From JBBIWA01 sp037439425 (GTDB taxonomy: Bacteria; Acidobacteriota; Blastocatellia; RBC074): DNA of 38,986 bases. Made by a program: the position numbers and the translations under genes. Shown here one piece after another: positions 1 through 9,633 of this stretch (its first letter is position 1; each line of letters begins with the position of its first letter). The DNA is taken from positions 1 to 38,986 of the forward strand of contig JBBIWA010000056.1 of assembly GCA_037439425.1 (NCBI GenBank). Direction: 5' to 3'. The notes below the pieces were generated by a model, which saw only the letters and a program-made list of their open reading frames with translations, ran no database searches and was not told the origin of the DNA.

Positions 1-1525
1 CTGGGCCGATGCCCAGTTTGCGCAAGTAATGGGCTAGCCTATTGGCGCGCTCATTCAGTTCGCGATAGCTGAGCTGCCCATCAGTGGAAGCTACAGCCAG
101 GCAATCGGGCCTGGCTGCGGCCTGAGCTTCGAATAGTTGATGAACTAGAGCCTTTCTCGGGAAAGGGGCATCAGTTTCGTTCCACTCGATCAACAGCTTC
201 AGGCGTTCAGCCTCAGTCAGCAGCGGCAGAGTTGAAAGAGGCCGATCCGGGCCAGCCGCGATGGCTTCCAGCAATGTGCGCAAGTGTCCAAGCATTCGCT
301 TGATCGTCTCGGCATCGAAGCGAGAGCGATCATAGAGAATTTTCAGTGTCAGTTCATCACCCGGCCCTGAGATAACGGTGAGCGGATAGTTGACCCGTTC
401 CAGAAACTGCACCGCTTCAACTATCAAGCTCCACTGCTGCTGACGCAGAGAAGCATCTACCGGGTAGTTTTCAAACACTAGCAGACTCTCAAATAGCGGT
501 ACGCCGCGCGCCACTTCGCTCCACCCCTGAATTTGCACCAGCGAACTATATTCATACTGGCGCCATAAGGCTTGCTGCGTTTGCAGTTCTTTGAGCCAGG
601 GGAGAGCTGAAGCCTCAGGGAGCACTCGCACGCGCATCGGCAGGGTATTGATAAAAAGCCCGACCATTGATTCGACTCCGGCTAGCTCCGCCGGGCGACC
701 GGAGACTGTGACGCCGAAGAGGATGTCTTGCTGGTTGCTGTAACGACTGAGCAACAATGCCCAGGCTCCCTGTAACAGCGTGTTGAGCGTCAACTGAGCC
801 GAGCGTGCCAGTGAGTACAACTGCGCAGTCTGTTCTTTTGAAAGTCTGATTTCTAAAGTCTCGTAGCCTGCTTCAGCGCTCGCGCGATCTACTACCAGTG
901 GCGTCGGCGCAGTGAAGCCTTTGAGCACGTCTCGCCAGAAGGCTTCGGCAGCGGGTTGTTGTTGCAGCCAGGCGATGTAATCGCGGTAGGGCCGCGGTGC
1001 TTCGAGTTGTAAGCTCTGACCCGAGTTGAAGCATTCGTAAAAGCTGAGGACCTCCTTGAAGAGGATAGGCAGCGACCAGCCGTCGAGCAGGATGTGATGA
1101 TAGGTCCAGACGAATTGATAAGCTTCTTCGCCTGTTCTGAACAAAGCCAGGCGCAGCAAGGGCGCTTGGGACAAATCGAAGCCGCGCTCCCGGTCGGCTT
1201 GGAGAAATGCTTTCAGCCGCGCGCTCTGTTCTGCGGCTGACAGCTGGCGCCAGTCTTGTTCTTCCAGAGGAAGTTCGACCTGCCGGTGGACTACCTGCAG
1301 CATCTTGTCGAGGCTCTTCCAGGAGAAAGCTGTGCGTAAGATGGCGTGCCGTTCGACCACCTGCTGCCAGGCGCGGGCAAAATTTGACACTTCCAGTGCG
1401 CCGCGCAAAGTGCAGCAGAGTTGCTCGATATAGACTCCGGAGCGAGGCGCAAACACGCTATGAAAAAGCATGCCCTCTTGCATGGGGGAGAGCGCGTAAA
1501 CAGCCTCGATCTTCCTCTTGACCAT
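1..1525 (-). CDS. Nonribosomal peptide synthetase, C-A partial (cut by window edge)
   Basis: The reading frame runs leftward from an ATG at 1525 and has no stop before the window edge, so about 508 residues are visible. A GGAG Shine-Dalgarno lies 8 nt upstream. Residues about 8-450 form a condensation domain: it opens with LSPMQEGMLFH and carries HHILLDG at 143-149 with both His and the Asp intact. The LSPMQEGML opening is typical of DCL-type domains, which accept a D-configured upstream residue; this fits the epimerization domain ending the preceding gene (1574-9547). After residue 450 an adenylation domain begins (FEAQAAARPDCLAVA, LSYRELNERANRLAHYL) but its substrate pocket lies outside the window. 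Only 48 nt separate it from the preceding gene's stop, so the genes are almost certainly co-transcribed. It would add the sixth building block. The domain call is firm; the total module number is unknown. Confidence 0.95.
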   Translation of the reverse strand, partial: MVKRKIEAVYALSPMQEGMLFHSVFAPRSGVYIEQLCCTLRGALEVSNFARAWQQVVERHAILRTAFSWKSLDKMLQVVHRQVELPLEEQDWRQLSAAEQSARLKAFLQADRERGFDLSQAPLLRLALFRTGEEAYQFVWTYHHILLDGWSLPILFKEVLSFYECFNSGQSLQLEAPRPYRDYIAWLQQQPAAEAFWRDVLKGFTAPTPLVVDRASAEAGYETLEIRLSKEQTAQLYSLARSAQLTLNTLLQGAWALLLSRYSNQQDILFGVTVSGRPAELAGVESMVGLFINTLPMRVRVLPEASALPWLKELQTQQALWRQYEYSSLVQIQGWSEVARGVPLFESLLVFENYPVDASLRQQQWSLIVEAVQFLERVNYPLTVISGPGDELTLKILYDRSRFDAETIKRMLGHLRTLLEAIAAGPDRPLSTLPLLTEAERLKLLIEWNETDAPFPRKALVHQLFEAQAAARPDCLAVASTDGQLSYRELNERANRLAHYLRKLGIGP

Positions 1526-1573
1526 CTTCGTTACTCCATTGTCATTGGTCATTGGCCATAGGCAAGGGACAAA
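1526..1573 (-). promoter_or_regulatory. Short intergenic gap with RBS of the last NRPS gene
   Basis: Forty-eight bases between two minus-strand NRPS genes. On the coding strand it contains the near-direct repeat CAATGACCAATGACAATGG-type sequence and a GGAG 8 nt before the ATG at 1525. No terminator is visible, consistent with co-transcription. Confidence 0.6.
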
Positions 1574-4500
1574 CTAGCTGAGACTAAGTTCGCCCATCAG
1601 GGCTTCGATCTCCTCCTGGCTCAGCTCTATATCGGCAAAATCTGAAGGTGTGTAACCACTCGCTTCGGGTGATTGGCAATGTGAAATGAGCTCCCGGAGC
1701 GAGGCGATAAACCGTTGCGCCAGAGCTTCAATTGTGCTCTGGTGATGCAGGTTCTCGCTGTAGCGCCACTCCATTTGCAGCCGGCCGTTTGTGATGCTCG
1801 CGCTGACCTCCAGCAGGTGGCTGCGTTTTGCTTGCGGGCTGCGCTCTGGCCCGCTCGATTCTTGAGTCAGTCTCACCTCCCCTGATTGCTCCAGCAGCTG
1901 ATCGAACTGGCCCAGGTAATTAAAGGCAACTTCCGCGCGCGGCTGCGCGGCTAATTGCTGTCTGATAGCTGCCTCATCGCTCAAGTAACGCAGCAGGCCA
2001 TAGCCGATCCCCCGACGCGGCACCCGGTGCAACTGCTCTTTGATAGCTTTCAGATGTTCTCCCGGCTCATCATTGCTTCCCAGTTCCAATCGCACAGGAT
2101 AGATGGTGGTGAACCAACCCACCGTGCGTGAAAGGTCTACGTCATCGAATAGGTCTTCACGGCCATGCCCTTCGAGGTCAACTAACAAAGTCTTTGACCC
2201 GGTCCATCGAGCAAATGCGGTGGTGAGTGCTGCTAGCAGTGCACCATTGATCTCAGCGCCATAGGCTGTGGGCACTTCCTCGAGCAGTGCGCGTGTCTCT
2301 TCAGGCTGGAGCGCCACCCGCAGGCTGCGCGTGGAAGCTTCTGTGTTCATCCCACCGGGAAAATCAACTGGTAGCTCAGCGATGCTTCCTTGCGTCACAT
2401 TCAGCCAGTAATCCAGTTCTTTCCGCACCTCTTCCGATTGCGCATACTGGAGGAGCCTCTGTGCCCATTGCCGGAACGAAGTGGTCTTGGGTGGCAATGC
2501 CGCCTTCTCGCCACGGCTCAGTTGTTGGTAGACTCGCAACAAGTCTTCCAGCAGAATCCGCCACGAAACGCCATCCACGACCAGATGATGAATGATCAGC
2601 AGCAATACGTGAGGCGCTGCAGCGCCCAGATCAAAGTAAGCCACTCGCAGGATCGGCCCTGATACCAGATTGAGGCTGGCTTGCAGTTCCGCTGCCTGCG
2701 CTTCGATGATTTGTCTTTGCTGGGCCGCTGGCAGTTCGGAGAGATCAAACCAGGTGAAACCAGTCTCTACGCTGCGCGGTACTGTTTCAAGCCCTGTGTT
2801 GAGCTGCTGCCAGAGCTCTGGCCCCGGCTCGAAGCGCAATCGCAGGGCATCGTGGTGTTGCAGCAAATGCGCGATGGTTACTTCGAGCAGAGAACGATCC
2901 ATCGGTTGCTGCACCTCAAACAGCGCTGACTGATTCCAGTGGTGCAACTGCGTTGGCTGGTCGCTACTTTCGAAGAACCAGCGTTGAATGGGAGTGAGTG
3001 GCACTGGCCCTTCAACGATTCCTTGTTCAGCTTGAATGGCAGGCGCACTGCCAGCCACCGCAGCCAATCCGGCAATGGTGGGGAACTGGAAGAGCTGTCT
3101 GGGGGTCAACCGCAGCCCCGCTTGATTGGCTCTGGCGATGACTTGAATGCTGAGGATAGAATCGCCGCCCAGCTCGAAGAAATTGTCGTGCACTCCCACT
3201 CGCTCAAGAGCGAGTACCTGCTTCCAGATCTCGGTCAGCTTCTCTTCCGTAGGCGTCCGCGGAGCGACATATGCTGTCTCCAGCTCAGCTCGCTCTCCTT
3301 CAAGGAGAGGCAAGGCCTTACGATCCACCTTCCCCGTGGGCGAGAGTGGCAAAGCCGCTAGCCACACAAACGCCGACGGTACCATGTACTCGGGCAGCTT
3401 CTCACGCAGAAACTCACGCAACTCGCTCCCGCTCGGCGCTTGAGCGCCTGAGGCGACCAGATAAGCGATCAAGCGTTTCTCGCTGCCACTGGCGGCCTGT
3501 GCCGTCACAACAACCTCAGCCACGCCCGGATGCTGGCCGACTGCAGCTTCGATCTCACCCAGCTCGATACGGAAGCCACGCACCTTCACCTGGTTATCTC
3601 GCCGTCCTATGAACTCAATCTCCCCGCTTGGTAAGTAGCGTACTAAGTCCCCGCTCCGATACATGCGTGCTCCCGGCTCGAGACTGAAGGGATTGGGTAA
3701 GAACTTCTCAGCCGTCAGCACCGGCTCATTCAAATAGCCTCGCGCCAAACCATCTCCTCCAATGTAGAGTTCGCCTACAACTCCGATGGGAACAGGATTG
3801 AGCTGTTCGTCTAACACATAGACCTGCGTGTTGGAAATCGGTCGTCCAATCGGTACTGAGTTACTGACACGGCAACTTGCCCCCATCTCATGGCAGCAGG
3901 TGAAAGTCGTGTTCTCGGTCGGCCCGTAGCCGTTGATCAAACAACCCTGGCCCATTGCGGCTAGATACTTCTGCACCTGAGCCGGAGCCAAGACATCGCC
4001 CCCGGCCAGCAGTTGCCTGATACCACGCAAGCTCTCAAGTTGGTTTTCGACCATCTGATGAAACAGCGCCGCCGTCAACCACAGCGTGGTCACCTGATGG
4101 TTGACCAGTGTGGCGCCTAACTCTGCGAGCGAGGGAGTCTCTGGCTTCATCACCACCAGGCGCGCCCCGTTTGTCAAGCAGCCCCACAGCTCGAAGGTCG
4201 AAGCGTCAAACGAGATGGGCGCAAATTGGAGAAAGACTTCATCGGCCTCCAGCCTGACATAGTTGGTCCGTTTGACCAGTCTCGCCACGCTGCGATGAGT
4301 GATGCTGACGCCTTTGGGCTGACCAGTCGAACCGGAGGTGTAGCTGACGTAAGCGAGATGCTCAGCCGTGACCTCGCTGATGGGATTATCAACGCTCTCA
4401 GCGGCAATCATCGGCCAGTCTCTGTCCAGGCAGATAGTCTCAGCCGTGTGTGCTGGCAGTTGGGTAAGCAAGCGCTGCTCAGTGAGCAACAGTGGGGTTT

Positions 4501-7500
4501 GAGTATCGGCCAGCATCCAGGCCAGGCGCGCTCGTGGGTAAGTCGGATCCAGTGAGAAGTAAGCGCCACCGGCTTTGAGGGTGGCAAGCAGAGCGACGAT
4601 CAGCTCGGCCGAACGCTCCAGGCATATGCCGACTATTGTCTCCGGGCCGGCGCCTTGCCTTTGCAGATAATGGGCCAGTTGGTTGGCACGCTTGTTTAGC
4701 TCACGATAGCTCAGATGTTGATCGGCAAAACTGATTGCAATGGCATCGGGTCGCTCAGCCGCTTGAGCTTCAAAGAGGTGATGGATGCAGCAGGAGCGGG
4801 GATAATCGGTAGTGGTTTGGTTCCACTCGGTGAGCAATTGATAGCGTTCAGCTTCACTCAGCAAGGGCAGTGTGGCGACCGATTGATCGGGTTCTGAGAT
4901 GATGCTGTCAAGCAGGTTATGGAAGTGGCTGGCCAGGCGCGCGATGGTTGATTGGTCAAACAGATCGGTGTTGTACTCCAGCATTCCTCTCAGCTCGCCC
5001 TCTCTCTCCTGGATTAACAGAGTGAGATCGAATTTCGCACTTCGCGTGTCAACCTCCAGCGGGGTGATGCTCAGTCTTGGCAAAGCCAGCGGTTTGATCG
5101 GGGCGTTGTTCAGTGCGAAGGCTACTTGAAACAGCGGTGAGTGGCTCAGCTTGCGCTCCGGTTGTAGCTCGTCCACCAGCATCTCGAAGGGGAGGTCTTG
5201 ATGATCATAAGCCTCGATCGCAGTCTTCTGCACTTGCCTCATCAGCTCCAGAAAGCTGGGGGCCTCGCAGCAGGGCGCAGACTCTCGACCGGCCGCAGTA
5301 AAATCGGTGCGCAGAACCAGCGTGTTGACAAACAGCCCGATCAAGCCTTCGAGCTCGGCGCAGTTGCGCCCGGCGATGGGCGTACCCACGCATATCTCTT
5401 TCTGCCCGCTGTAGCGATAAAGCAGCGTCTGAAATGCTGCCAGCAGCGTCATAAACAGCGTCACACCTTCGCGTCGGCTCAAAGCTTTGAGCTCTTCGGT
5501 TAGCTCCCGGTCCAAGACAAAGCTCAGCGTGGCGCCGTGAGAAGTTTGGATGACAGGTCGAGGCCGATCAGTGGGGAGCTCTAGCACAGGTGGGCTGCCG
5601 CTGAGTTGCTGCTTCCAGTAAGCCAGTTGGGCCTCTAACCTCTCACCTTGGAGCCACTCGCGCTGCCAGTGCGCGTAATCGGCATACTGAATTGGGAGCT
5701 CTCCAAGCGGTGAGGGCTGACCGCTAGAGTAGGCTGTGTAAAGGGCTGCCAGCTCCTCTATGAGCACGCCCGCAGACCAGCCATCAGCAATGATGTGATG
5801 CATCACCAGCACCATGATCTGATCTTGCTCACTCAGTCGCAGCAGGCAAGCGCGAATTAATGGCCCGCTGCTTAAGTTGAAAGGTCGCTGCGCTTGCTCG
5901 GTGGCCAGACTGCTGGCTTGCACCTCTCGCTCCGATGGAGGCAAATTGCTGAGGTCTATTTCCGGCAACTCGATGACCAGCTCTGGTGCGATGATCTGCG
6001 CTGCTCGCCCGGCGACCGTTGCAAAGCTTGTGCGCAGAATCTCGTGGCGGCGCGCAATCTCATTCAAGCTTCGCTTGAGCGCTGCGACCTCAAGATGGCC
6101 GGTGAGGCGCACAGCGGCAGACAGATTATACTTCGGGCTGCCAGGTTCCAATTGATCGAGGAACCACAGCCGCTGTTGAGCGAAAGAGAGCGGCAGTTCG
6201 GCATCTCGTGGGGCGGGATGGATGAGTGAGGAGTGAGGAGTTTGAGGTCTGATCTTGGCTGCCGCTTGCGGATAATGCTTGTTGAGATAGCTGGCCAAGC
6301 TGGCGATTTGGGGAGCCAGAAAGATTGACTTCACCGGGACGGCTGCGCCCAGCTCTTCCTGCAGCCGGTTAATGAAGATGGCTGCCTGGATTGAATCTCC
6401 GCCCAACTCGAAGAAGTTGTCGTAGATTCCAATCTTCTCAATGTGCAGTACCTCCTGCCACATCCGCGCCAGCAGCTGCTCCAGTGGTGTGCGCAGGGTG
6501 AGACGGCTGCTTGCCTGGTCGCCGCCTTGCGCGGTACTTTCCGGTCGCATATGGCCGGGCGCAGGCAATGCCCGGCGATCAATCTTACCGTTGGGCAAAA
6601 GCGGCCACTCATCCAGCGTCACAAAAGCCGAGGGCACCATGTAGGCAGGTAGTTTCTCCTTGAGAAAGCTCCGCAACTCGCTGCCCGATGGCGAATGTCC
6701 CGCTTCAGGAATGACGTAAGCCACCAGACGTTTATTGCCCCCGGCTGACTCACAAGCGAGGACCACCGCTTCACGCAGCGATGGGTGCTCTCTGAGCACG
6801 GCTTCGATTTCGCCCAGCTCAATGCGGAAGCCGCGCAATTTTACCTGATTGTCAATCCGCCCTAGAAACTCTATGTTCCCATCCGGGAGAAACCGCGCCA
6901 GGTCCCCAGTTCTATAAAGCCGTGCGCCCGGCTGCTGGCTGAAAGGATCAGGAATGAATTGTTGGGCGGTCAGGTCCGGGCGCCGAACATAACCGCGTGC
7001 CAATCCGATACCCCCGATGTAGAGCTCGCCCGGCACGCCGATGGGCACAGCTTGAAGCTGTGAGTCCAGAATGTAGAGTTGCGTGTTAGCAATGGGTCGG
7101 CCAATCGGAACCGTGTGCCGCTCGGTGGCTGGTTCGCAGGCCCAGAAGCTGACATCTACCGAAGCTTCCGTCGGACCGTAAAGATTATGCAACTCGGCGC
7201 TCATCCGCGTGAAGAAACGCTGCTCGAGATCGAGCGTCAGGGCTTCCCCGCTGCAAATGACCCGCCGCAGCGATGTGCAACTGGGGGCTCTCTCGTTTTC
7301 GAGAAATACTCGCAGCATCGGCGGGACGAAGTGGATCGTCGTAATGCCTTCGGCATTGATCAGATCAATGAGCTGGCTGCTGTCTTTGTGGCTCTCAGGC
7401 GGAGCAACTACAAGGCAAGCCCCCGCCATCAGCGGCCAGAAGAATTCCCAGACCGAGACATCGAAGCTGAAAGGCGTCTTTTGTAAGACGCGATCTTCAG

Positions 7501-9547
7501 CCGTGAGCTGGTAGGACTGTTGCATCCACATCAACCGGTTACAAATGCCGCGATGGGGAATCATCACCCCTTTGGGCTGGCCTGTCGAACCAGAAGTGTA
7601 GATGATATAGGCCAGATTATCCGCACTTGCGCTGCTGGCCGGATTCTCGTTGCCCTCTTCGGTGATCTTGTGCCAGTCAGTGTCCAGACAGAAGACTTGC
7701 GCGGTAGTGGCTGGCAAATTTCTCAGCAGATGTGATTGCGTCAGCAGAACAGGTGCCGCAAGCTCATCGAGCATGAAAGCCAGTCGCTCGGGCGGATAGG
7801 TTGGCTCGAGCGGCACGTAAGCGCCACCCGCCTTGAGAATGCCCAGCAAGCCGATAACCATCTCCAGCGAGCGTTCGACGCAAATGCCAACCGGCGTCTC
7901 CGGCCCCACGCCCAGCTTTTGTAGGTAATGAGCCACCTTGTTGGCGCGCTGATTCAATTCCCGGTAAGTGAGCCGCTCGCCTTCAAAGATGAGCGCAAAA
8001 GCGTTGGGCGTTCGCTCGACCTGAGCTTCAATGCAATGGTGCAGGCATTGGTTGTAAGGGTAGTCGGTTTGAGTAGCGTTCCAGGCGTAGATCAATTGCT
8101 GGTGTTCGGCTAAGCTTAGCAGTGGCAGCCTTGAGAGTCGCTCGTCCGGATCAGCCACGATGCCCTCAAGCAGCACCTGGAGATGTTCTGCCATACGTGC
8201 GATAGTCGCAGTGTCAAACAGGTCGGTGCTGTACTCCAGCGTTGCTTTCAACCCGTTTGTCTGCTCCTCGATCATCAGCATGAGATCGAATTTCGCCGTC
8301 CCGTTCTCAACCTCCAGCAGATTCAAAGAGAGGCCGGGCAGGTTCAGCCTTTGCAAGGGAGCCTGCTGGAGATCGAACATGACCTGAAACAGCGGGGTGC
8401 GGCTCAAATCCCGCTCCGGGTGCAGCTCGTCCACCAGCATCTCGAAGGGCAGCTCCTGATGAGCATAAGCTTCCAGCACCACTTCGCGCACTCGCCGGAG
8501 TAGCTCTCGAAAAGTGAGATCGCCCTCAAGAGGCGTGCGCATCACCAGCGTATTGACGAAGAGCCCGATCAGAGCCTCGATCTCCGTTCGGTTACGATTG
8601 GCGATGGGCGTGCCGATACTGATCTCCGTCTGATTGGTGTAGCGATAAAGCAGCGTCTGGAAAGCCGCCAGCAGGGTCATAAACAGCGTCGCGCCCTGGC
8701 TTCGGCTGAGTGCTTTGAACTGCTCGTAAAGAGTTGAAGTGAACGTAAACGAATAATGCGCGCCGCGATAGCTTTGCGTCGCCGGTCGCGGACGATCCGC
8801 AGGCAGTTCAAGCGCCGACAAGCCGCCGCCCAATTGCCGTTTCCAGTAAGCAAGCTGGGTCTGCAGTCGCTCCCCTTGTAAGTGCTCCCGCTGCCACTCA
8901 GCGTAGTCGCTATACTGAATGGGTAGTTCCGCCAGCGGTGACGGTTTGCCAGTAGAGAAAGCGGTGTAGAGTGAGGCCACTTCACGGATGAGCACGCCGA
9001 TGCTCCAGCCATCAGAAATGATGTGGTGCATCGTCAGGAGCAAGACGTGATCCTCTGCTCCCAGCCGGAGCAGGCGAAACTGTATTAACGGGCCACGGGT
9101 CAGATCGAAGCGGTGCTGTGCTTCTTGAGTTGCTAGTCGCAAGGCCGCCTCTTTACGCTCAGTCTCAGGCAATCCTCGCAAATCTACTACTGGCAGGTGC
9201 AGTTTCAATTCCGGGGCCACGATCTGGACCGGTTCTCCTTTGAGAGTCACAAAGGTGGCGCGCAGAATTTCGTGACGCCGAATGACCTCATTCAAGCTCT
9301 GCTCGAGAGCCATGGCGTTCAGCTTTCCCGTCAGGCGCACTGTGGCTGCGATGTTGTAGGCGCTGCTGTCAGGTTCCAGTTGATGGAGGAACCACATTCG
9401 CTGCTGGGCAAAAGACAGGGGGAAAGAGCTACGGTCGGCTCGAGGCGGGATCGTCTCTACGCCGGCGCTCTTTTCTCCCAGTCGCTGAAGCAGCAGCGCG
9501 CGCTTTTCAGGAGAAAGATCAGCGATGCGTTTGGCTAAGTCACTCAT
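1574..9547 (-). CDS. Nonribosomal peptide synthetase, C-A(Ser)-T-C-A(Val)-T-E
   Basis: A 2657-residue two-module synthetase. Domains: C1 ~40-480 (HHIISDG, H174/H175/D179), A1 ~500-990, T1 (Ser1052 in LGGDS), C2 ~1118-1575 (HHIIADG, H1250/H1251/D1255), A2 ~1590-2085, T2 (Ser2130) and an epimerization domain ~2180-2630. The E domain shows HHLVVDGVSW (2320-2329), VGWFTTIYP and FNYLG. Hand alignment to GrsA gives pocket code DVWHISLVDK for A1, which matches serine codes, and DAFWLGGTFK for A2, which matches valine codes; both are read by eye against remembered reference codes. E at the end of module 2 predicts D-Val (or a D-branched residue) delivered to the DCL domain of the next gene. The C-terminal ~24 residues (DFADIELSQEEIEALMGEL) look like an inter-protein docking tail. 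The start is an ATG with a weak GGAAAG upstream. Two linkers/loops carry copies of a dispersed DNA repeat (2760-2788, 6514-6542). Confidence 0.97.
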   Translation of the reverse strand: MSDLAKRIADLSPEKRALLLQRLGEKSAGVETIPPRADRSSFPLSFAQQRMWFLHQLEPDSSAYNIAATVRLTGKLNAMALEQSLNEVIRRHEILRATFVTLKGEPVQIVAPELKLHLPVVDLRGLPETERKEAALRLATQEAQHRFDLTRGPLIQFRLLRLGAEDHVLLLTMHHIISDGWSIGVLIREVASLYTAFSTGKPSPLAELPIQYSDYAEWQREHLQGERLQTQLAYWKRQLGGGLSALELPADRPRPATQSYRGAHYSFTFTSTLYEQFKALSRSQGATLFMTLLAAFQTLLYRYTNQTEISIGTPIANRNRTEIEALIGLFVNTLVMRTPLEGDLTFRELLRRVREVVLEAYAHQELPFEMLVDELHPERDLSRTPLFQVMFDLQQAPLQRLNLPGLSLNLLEVENGTAKFDLMLMIEEQTNGLKATLEYSTDLFDTATIARMAEHLQVLLEGIVADPDERLSRLPLLSLAEHQQLIYAWNATQTDYPYNQCLHHCIEAQVERTPNAFALIFEGERLTYRELNQRANKVAHYLQKLGVGPETPVGICVERSLEMVIGLLGILKAGGAYVPLEPTYPPERLAFMLDELAAPVLLTQSHLLRNLPATTAQVFCLDTDWHKITEEGNENPASSASADNLAYIIYTSGSTGQPKGVMIPHRGICNRLMWMQQSYQLTAEDRVLQKTPFSFDVSVWEFFWPLMAGACLVVAPPESHKDSSQLIDLINAEGITTIHFVPPMLRVFLENERAPSCTSLRRVICSGEALTLDLEQRFFTRMSAELHNLYGPTEASVDVSFWACEPATERHTVPIGRPIANTQLYILDSQLQAVPIGVPGELYIGGIGLARGYVRRPDLTAQQFIPDPFSQQPGARLYRTGDLARFLPDGNIEFLGRIDNQVKLRGFRIELGEIEAVLREHPSLREAVVLACESAGGNKRLVAYVIPEAGHSPSGSELRSFLKEKLPAYMVPSAFVTLDEWPLLPNGKIDRRALPAPGHMRPESTAQGGDQASSRLTLRTPLEQLLARMWQEVLHIEKIGIYDNFFELGGDSIQAAIFINRLQEELGAAVPVKSIFLAPQIASLASYLNKHYPQAAAKIRPQTPHSSLIHPAPRDAELPLSFAQQRLWFLDQLEPGSPKYNLSAAVRLTGHLEVAALKRSLNEIARRHEILRTSFATVAGRAAQIIAPELVIELPEIDLSNLPPSEREVQASSLATEQAQRPFNLSSGPLIRACLLRLSEQDQIMVLVMHHIIADGWSAGVLIEELAALYTAYSSGQPSPLGELPIQYADYAHWQREWLQGERLEAQLAYWKQQLSGSPPVLELPTDRPRPVIQTSHGATLSFVLDRELTEELKALSRREGVTLFMTLLAAFQTLLYRYSGQKEICVGTPIAGRNCAELEGLIGLFVNTLVLRTDFTAAGRESAPCCEAPSFLELMRQVQKTAIEAYDHQDLPFEMLVDELQPERKLSHSPLFQVAFALNNAPIKPLALPRLSITPLEVDTRSAKFDLTLLIQEREGELRGMLEYNTDLFDQSTIARLASHFHNLLDSIISEPDQSVATLPLLSEAERYQLLTEWNQTTTDYPRSCCIHHLFEAQAAERPDAIAISFADQHLSYRELNKRANQLAHYLQRQGAGPETIVGICLERSAELIVALLATLKAGGAYFSLDPTYPRARLAWMLADTQTPLLLTEQRLLTQLPAHTAETICLDRDWPMIAAESVDNPISEVTAEHLAYVSYTSGSTGQPKGVSITHRSVARLVKRTNYVRLEADEVFLQFAPISFDASTFELWGCLTNGARLVVMKPETPSLAELGATLVNHQVTTLWLTAALFHQMVENQLESLRGIRQLLAGGDVLAPAQVQKYLAAMGQGCLINGYGPTENTTFTCCHEMGASCRVSNSVPIGRPISNTQVYVLDEQLNPVPIGVVGELYIGGDGLARGYLNEPVLTAEKFLPNPFSLEPGARMYRSGDLVRYLPSGEIEFIGRRDNQVKVRGFRIELGEIEAAVGQHPGVAEVVVTAQAASGSEKRLIAYLVASGAQAPSGSELREFLREKLPEYMVPSAFVWLAALPLSPTGKVDRKALPLLEGERAELETAYVAPRTPTEEKLTEIWKQVLALERVGVHDNFFELGGDSILSIQVIARANQAGLRLTPRQLFQFPTIAGLAAVAGSAPAIQAEQGIVEGPVPLTPIQRWFFESSDQPTQLHHWNQSALFEVQQPMDRSLLEVTIAHLLQHHDALRLRFEPGPELWQQLNTGLETVPRSVETGFTWFDLSELPAAQQRQIIEAQAAELQASLNLVSGPILRVAYFDLGAAAPHVLLLIIHHLVVDGVSWRILLEDLLRVYQQLSRGEKAALPPKTTSFRQWAQRLLQYAQSEEVRKELDYWLNVTQGSIAELPVDFPGGMNTEASTRSLRVALQPEETRALLEEVPTAYGAEINGALLAALTTAFARWTGSKTLLVDLEGHGREDLFDDVDLSRTVGWFTTIYPVRLELGSNDEPGEHLKAIKEQLHRVPRRGIGYGLLRYLSDEAAIRQQLAAQPRAEVAFNYLGQFDQLLEQSGEVRLTQESSGPERSPQAKRSHLLEVSASITNGRLQMEWRYSENLHHQSTIEALAQRFIASLRELISHCQSPEASGYTPSDFADIELSQEEIEALMGELSLS
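2760..2788 (-). repeat. Dispersed in-frame element, copy 1 (E domain)
   Basis: Copy of a ~30-bp element with coding-strand core CAGTACCGCGCAGCGTAGCG (one or two differences here). It encodes ETVPRSVET between the first beta strands of the epimerization domain. Read with GTA-CCG in frame. Confidence 0.75.
6514..6542 (-). repeat. Dispersed in-frame element, copy 2 (A-T linker)
   Basis: Copy in the linker between the Ser adenylation domain and its carrier domain; encodes ESTAQGGDQ. A 2-nt shortening near the start relative to copy 1 shifts the reading frame to T-ACC-GCG, with no effect on the downstream frame because it sits in a linker of free length. Confidence 0.75.
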
Positions 9548-9569
9548 CTGCGCTTTCCGTGGTGCTCAG

Positions 9570-9606
9570 CCACGAATTTCACAATAAGAATTCGTCTGAT
9601 TCGTGG
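9570..9606. repeat. Inverted repeat in the gap between two NRPS genes
   Basis: CCACGAAT (9570-9577) and ATTCGTGG (9599-9606) are perfect inverted arms around a 21-nt spacer that itself contains GAATTCG. It fills much of the 86-nt gap between the hybrid PKS-NRPS (stop 9634) and the Ser/Val NRPS (start 9547). It could be a weak attenuator or one member of a dispersed palindrome; no T-tract follows, so it is not called a terminator. Confidence 0.6.
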
Positions 9607-9633
9607 CAAAGCAGTGGTTCACTTCTCCAGCTA

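Noticed and set aside
7690..7712. Possible eighth copy of the in-frame element (ACTACCGCGCAAG on the coding strand)
   Set aside because: The match is short and lies in a normal, alignable part of the A domain; probably chance.
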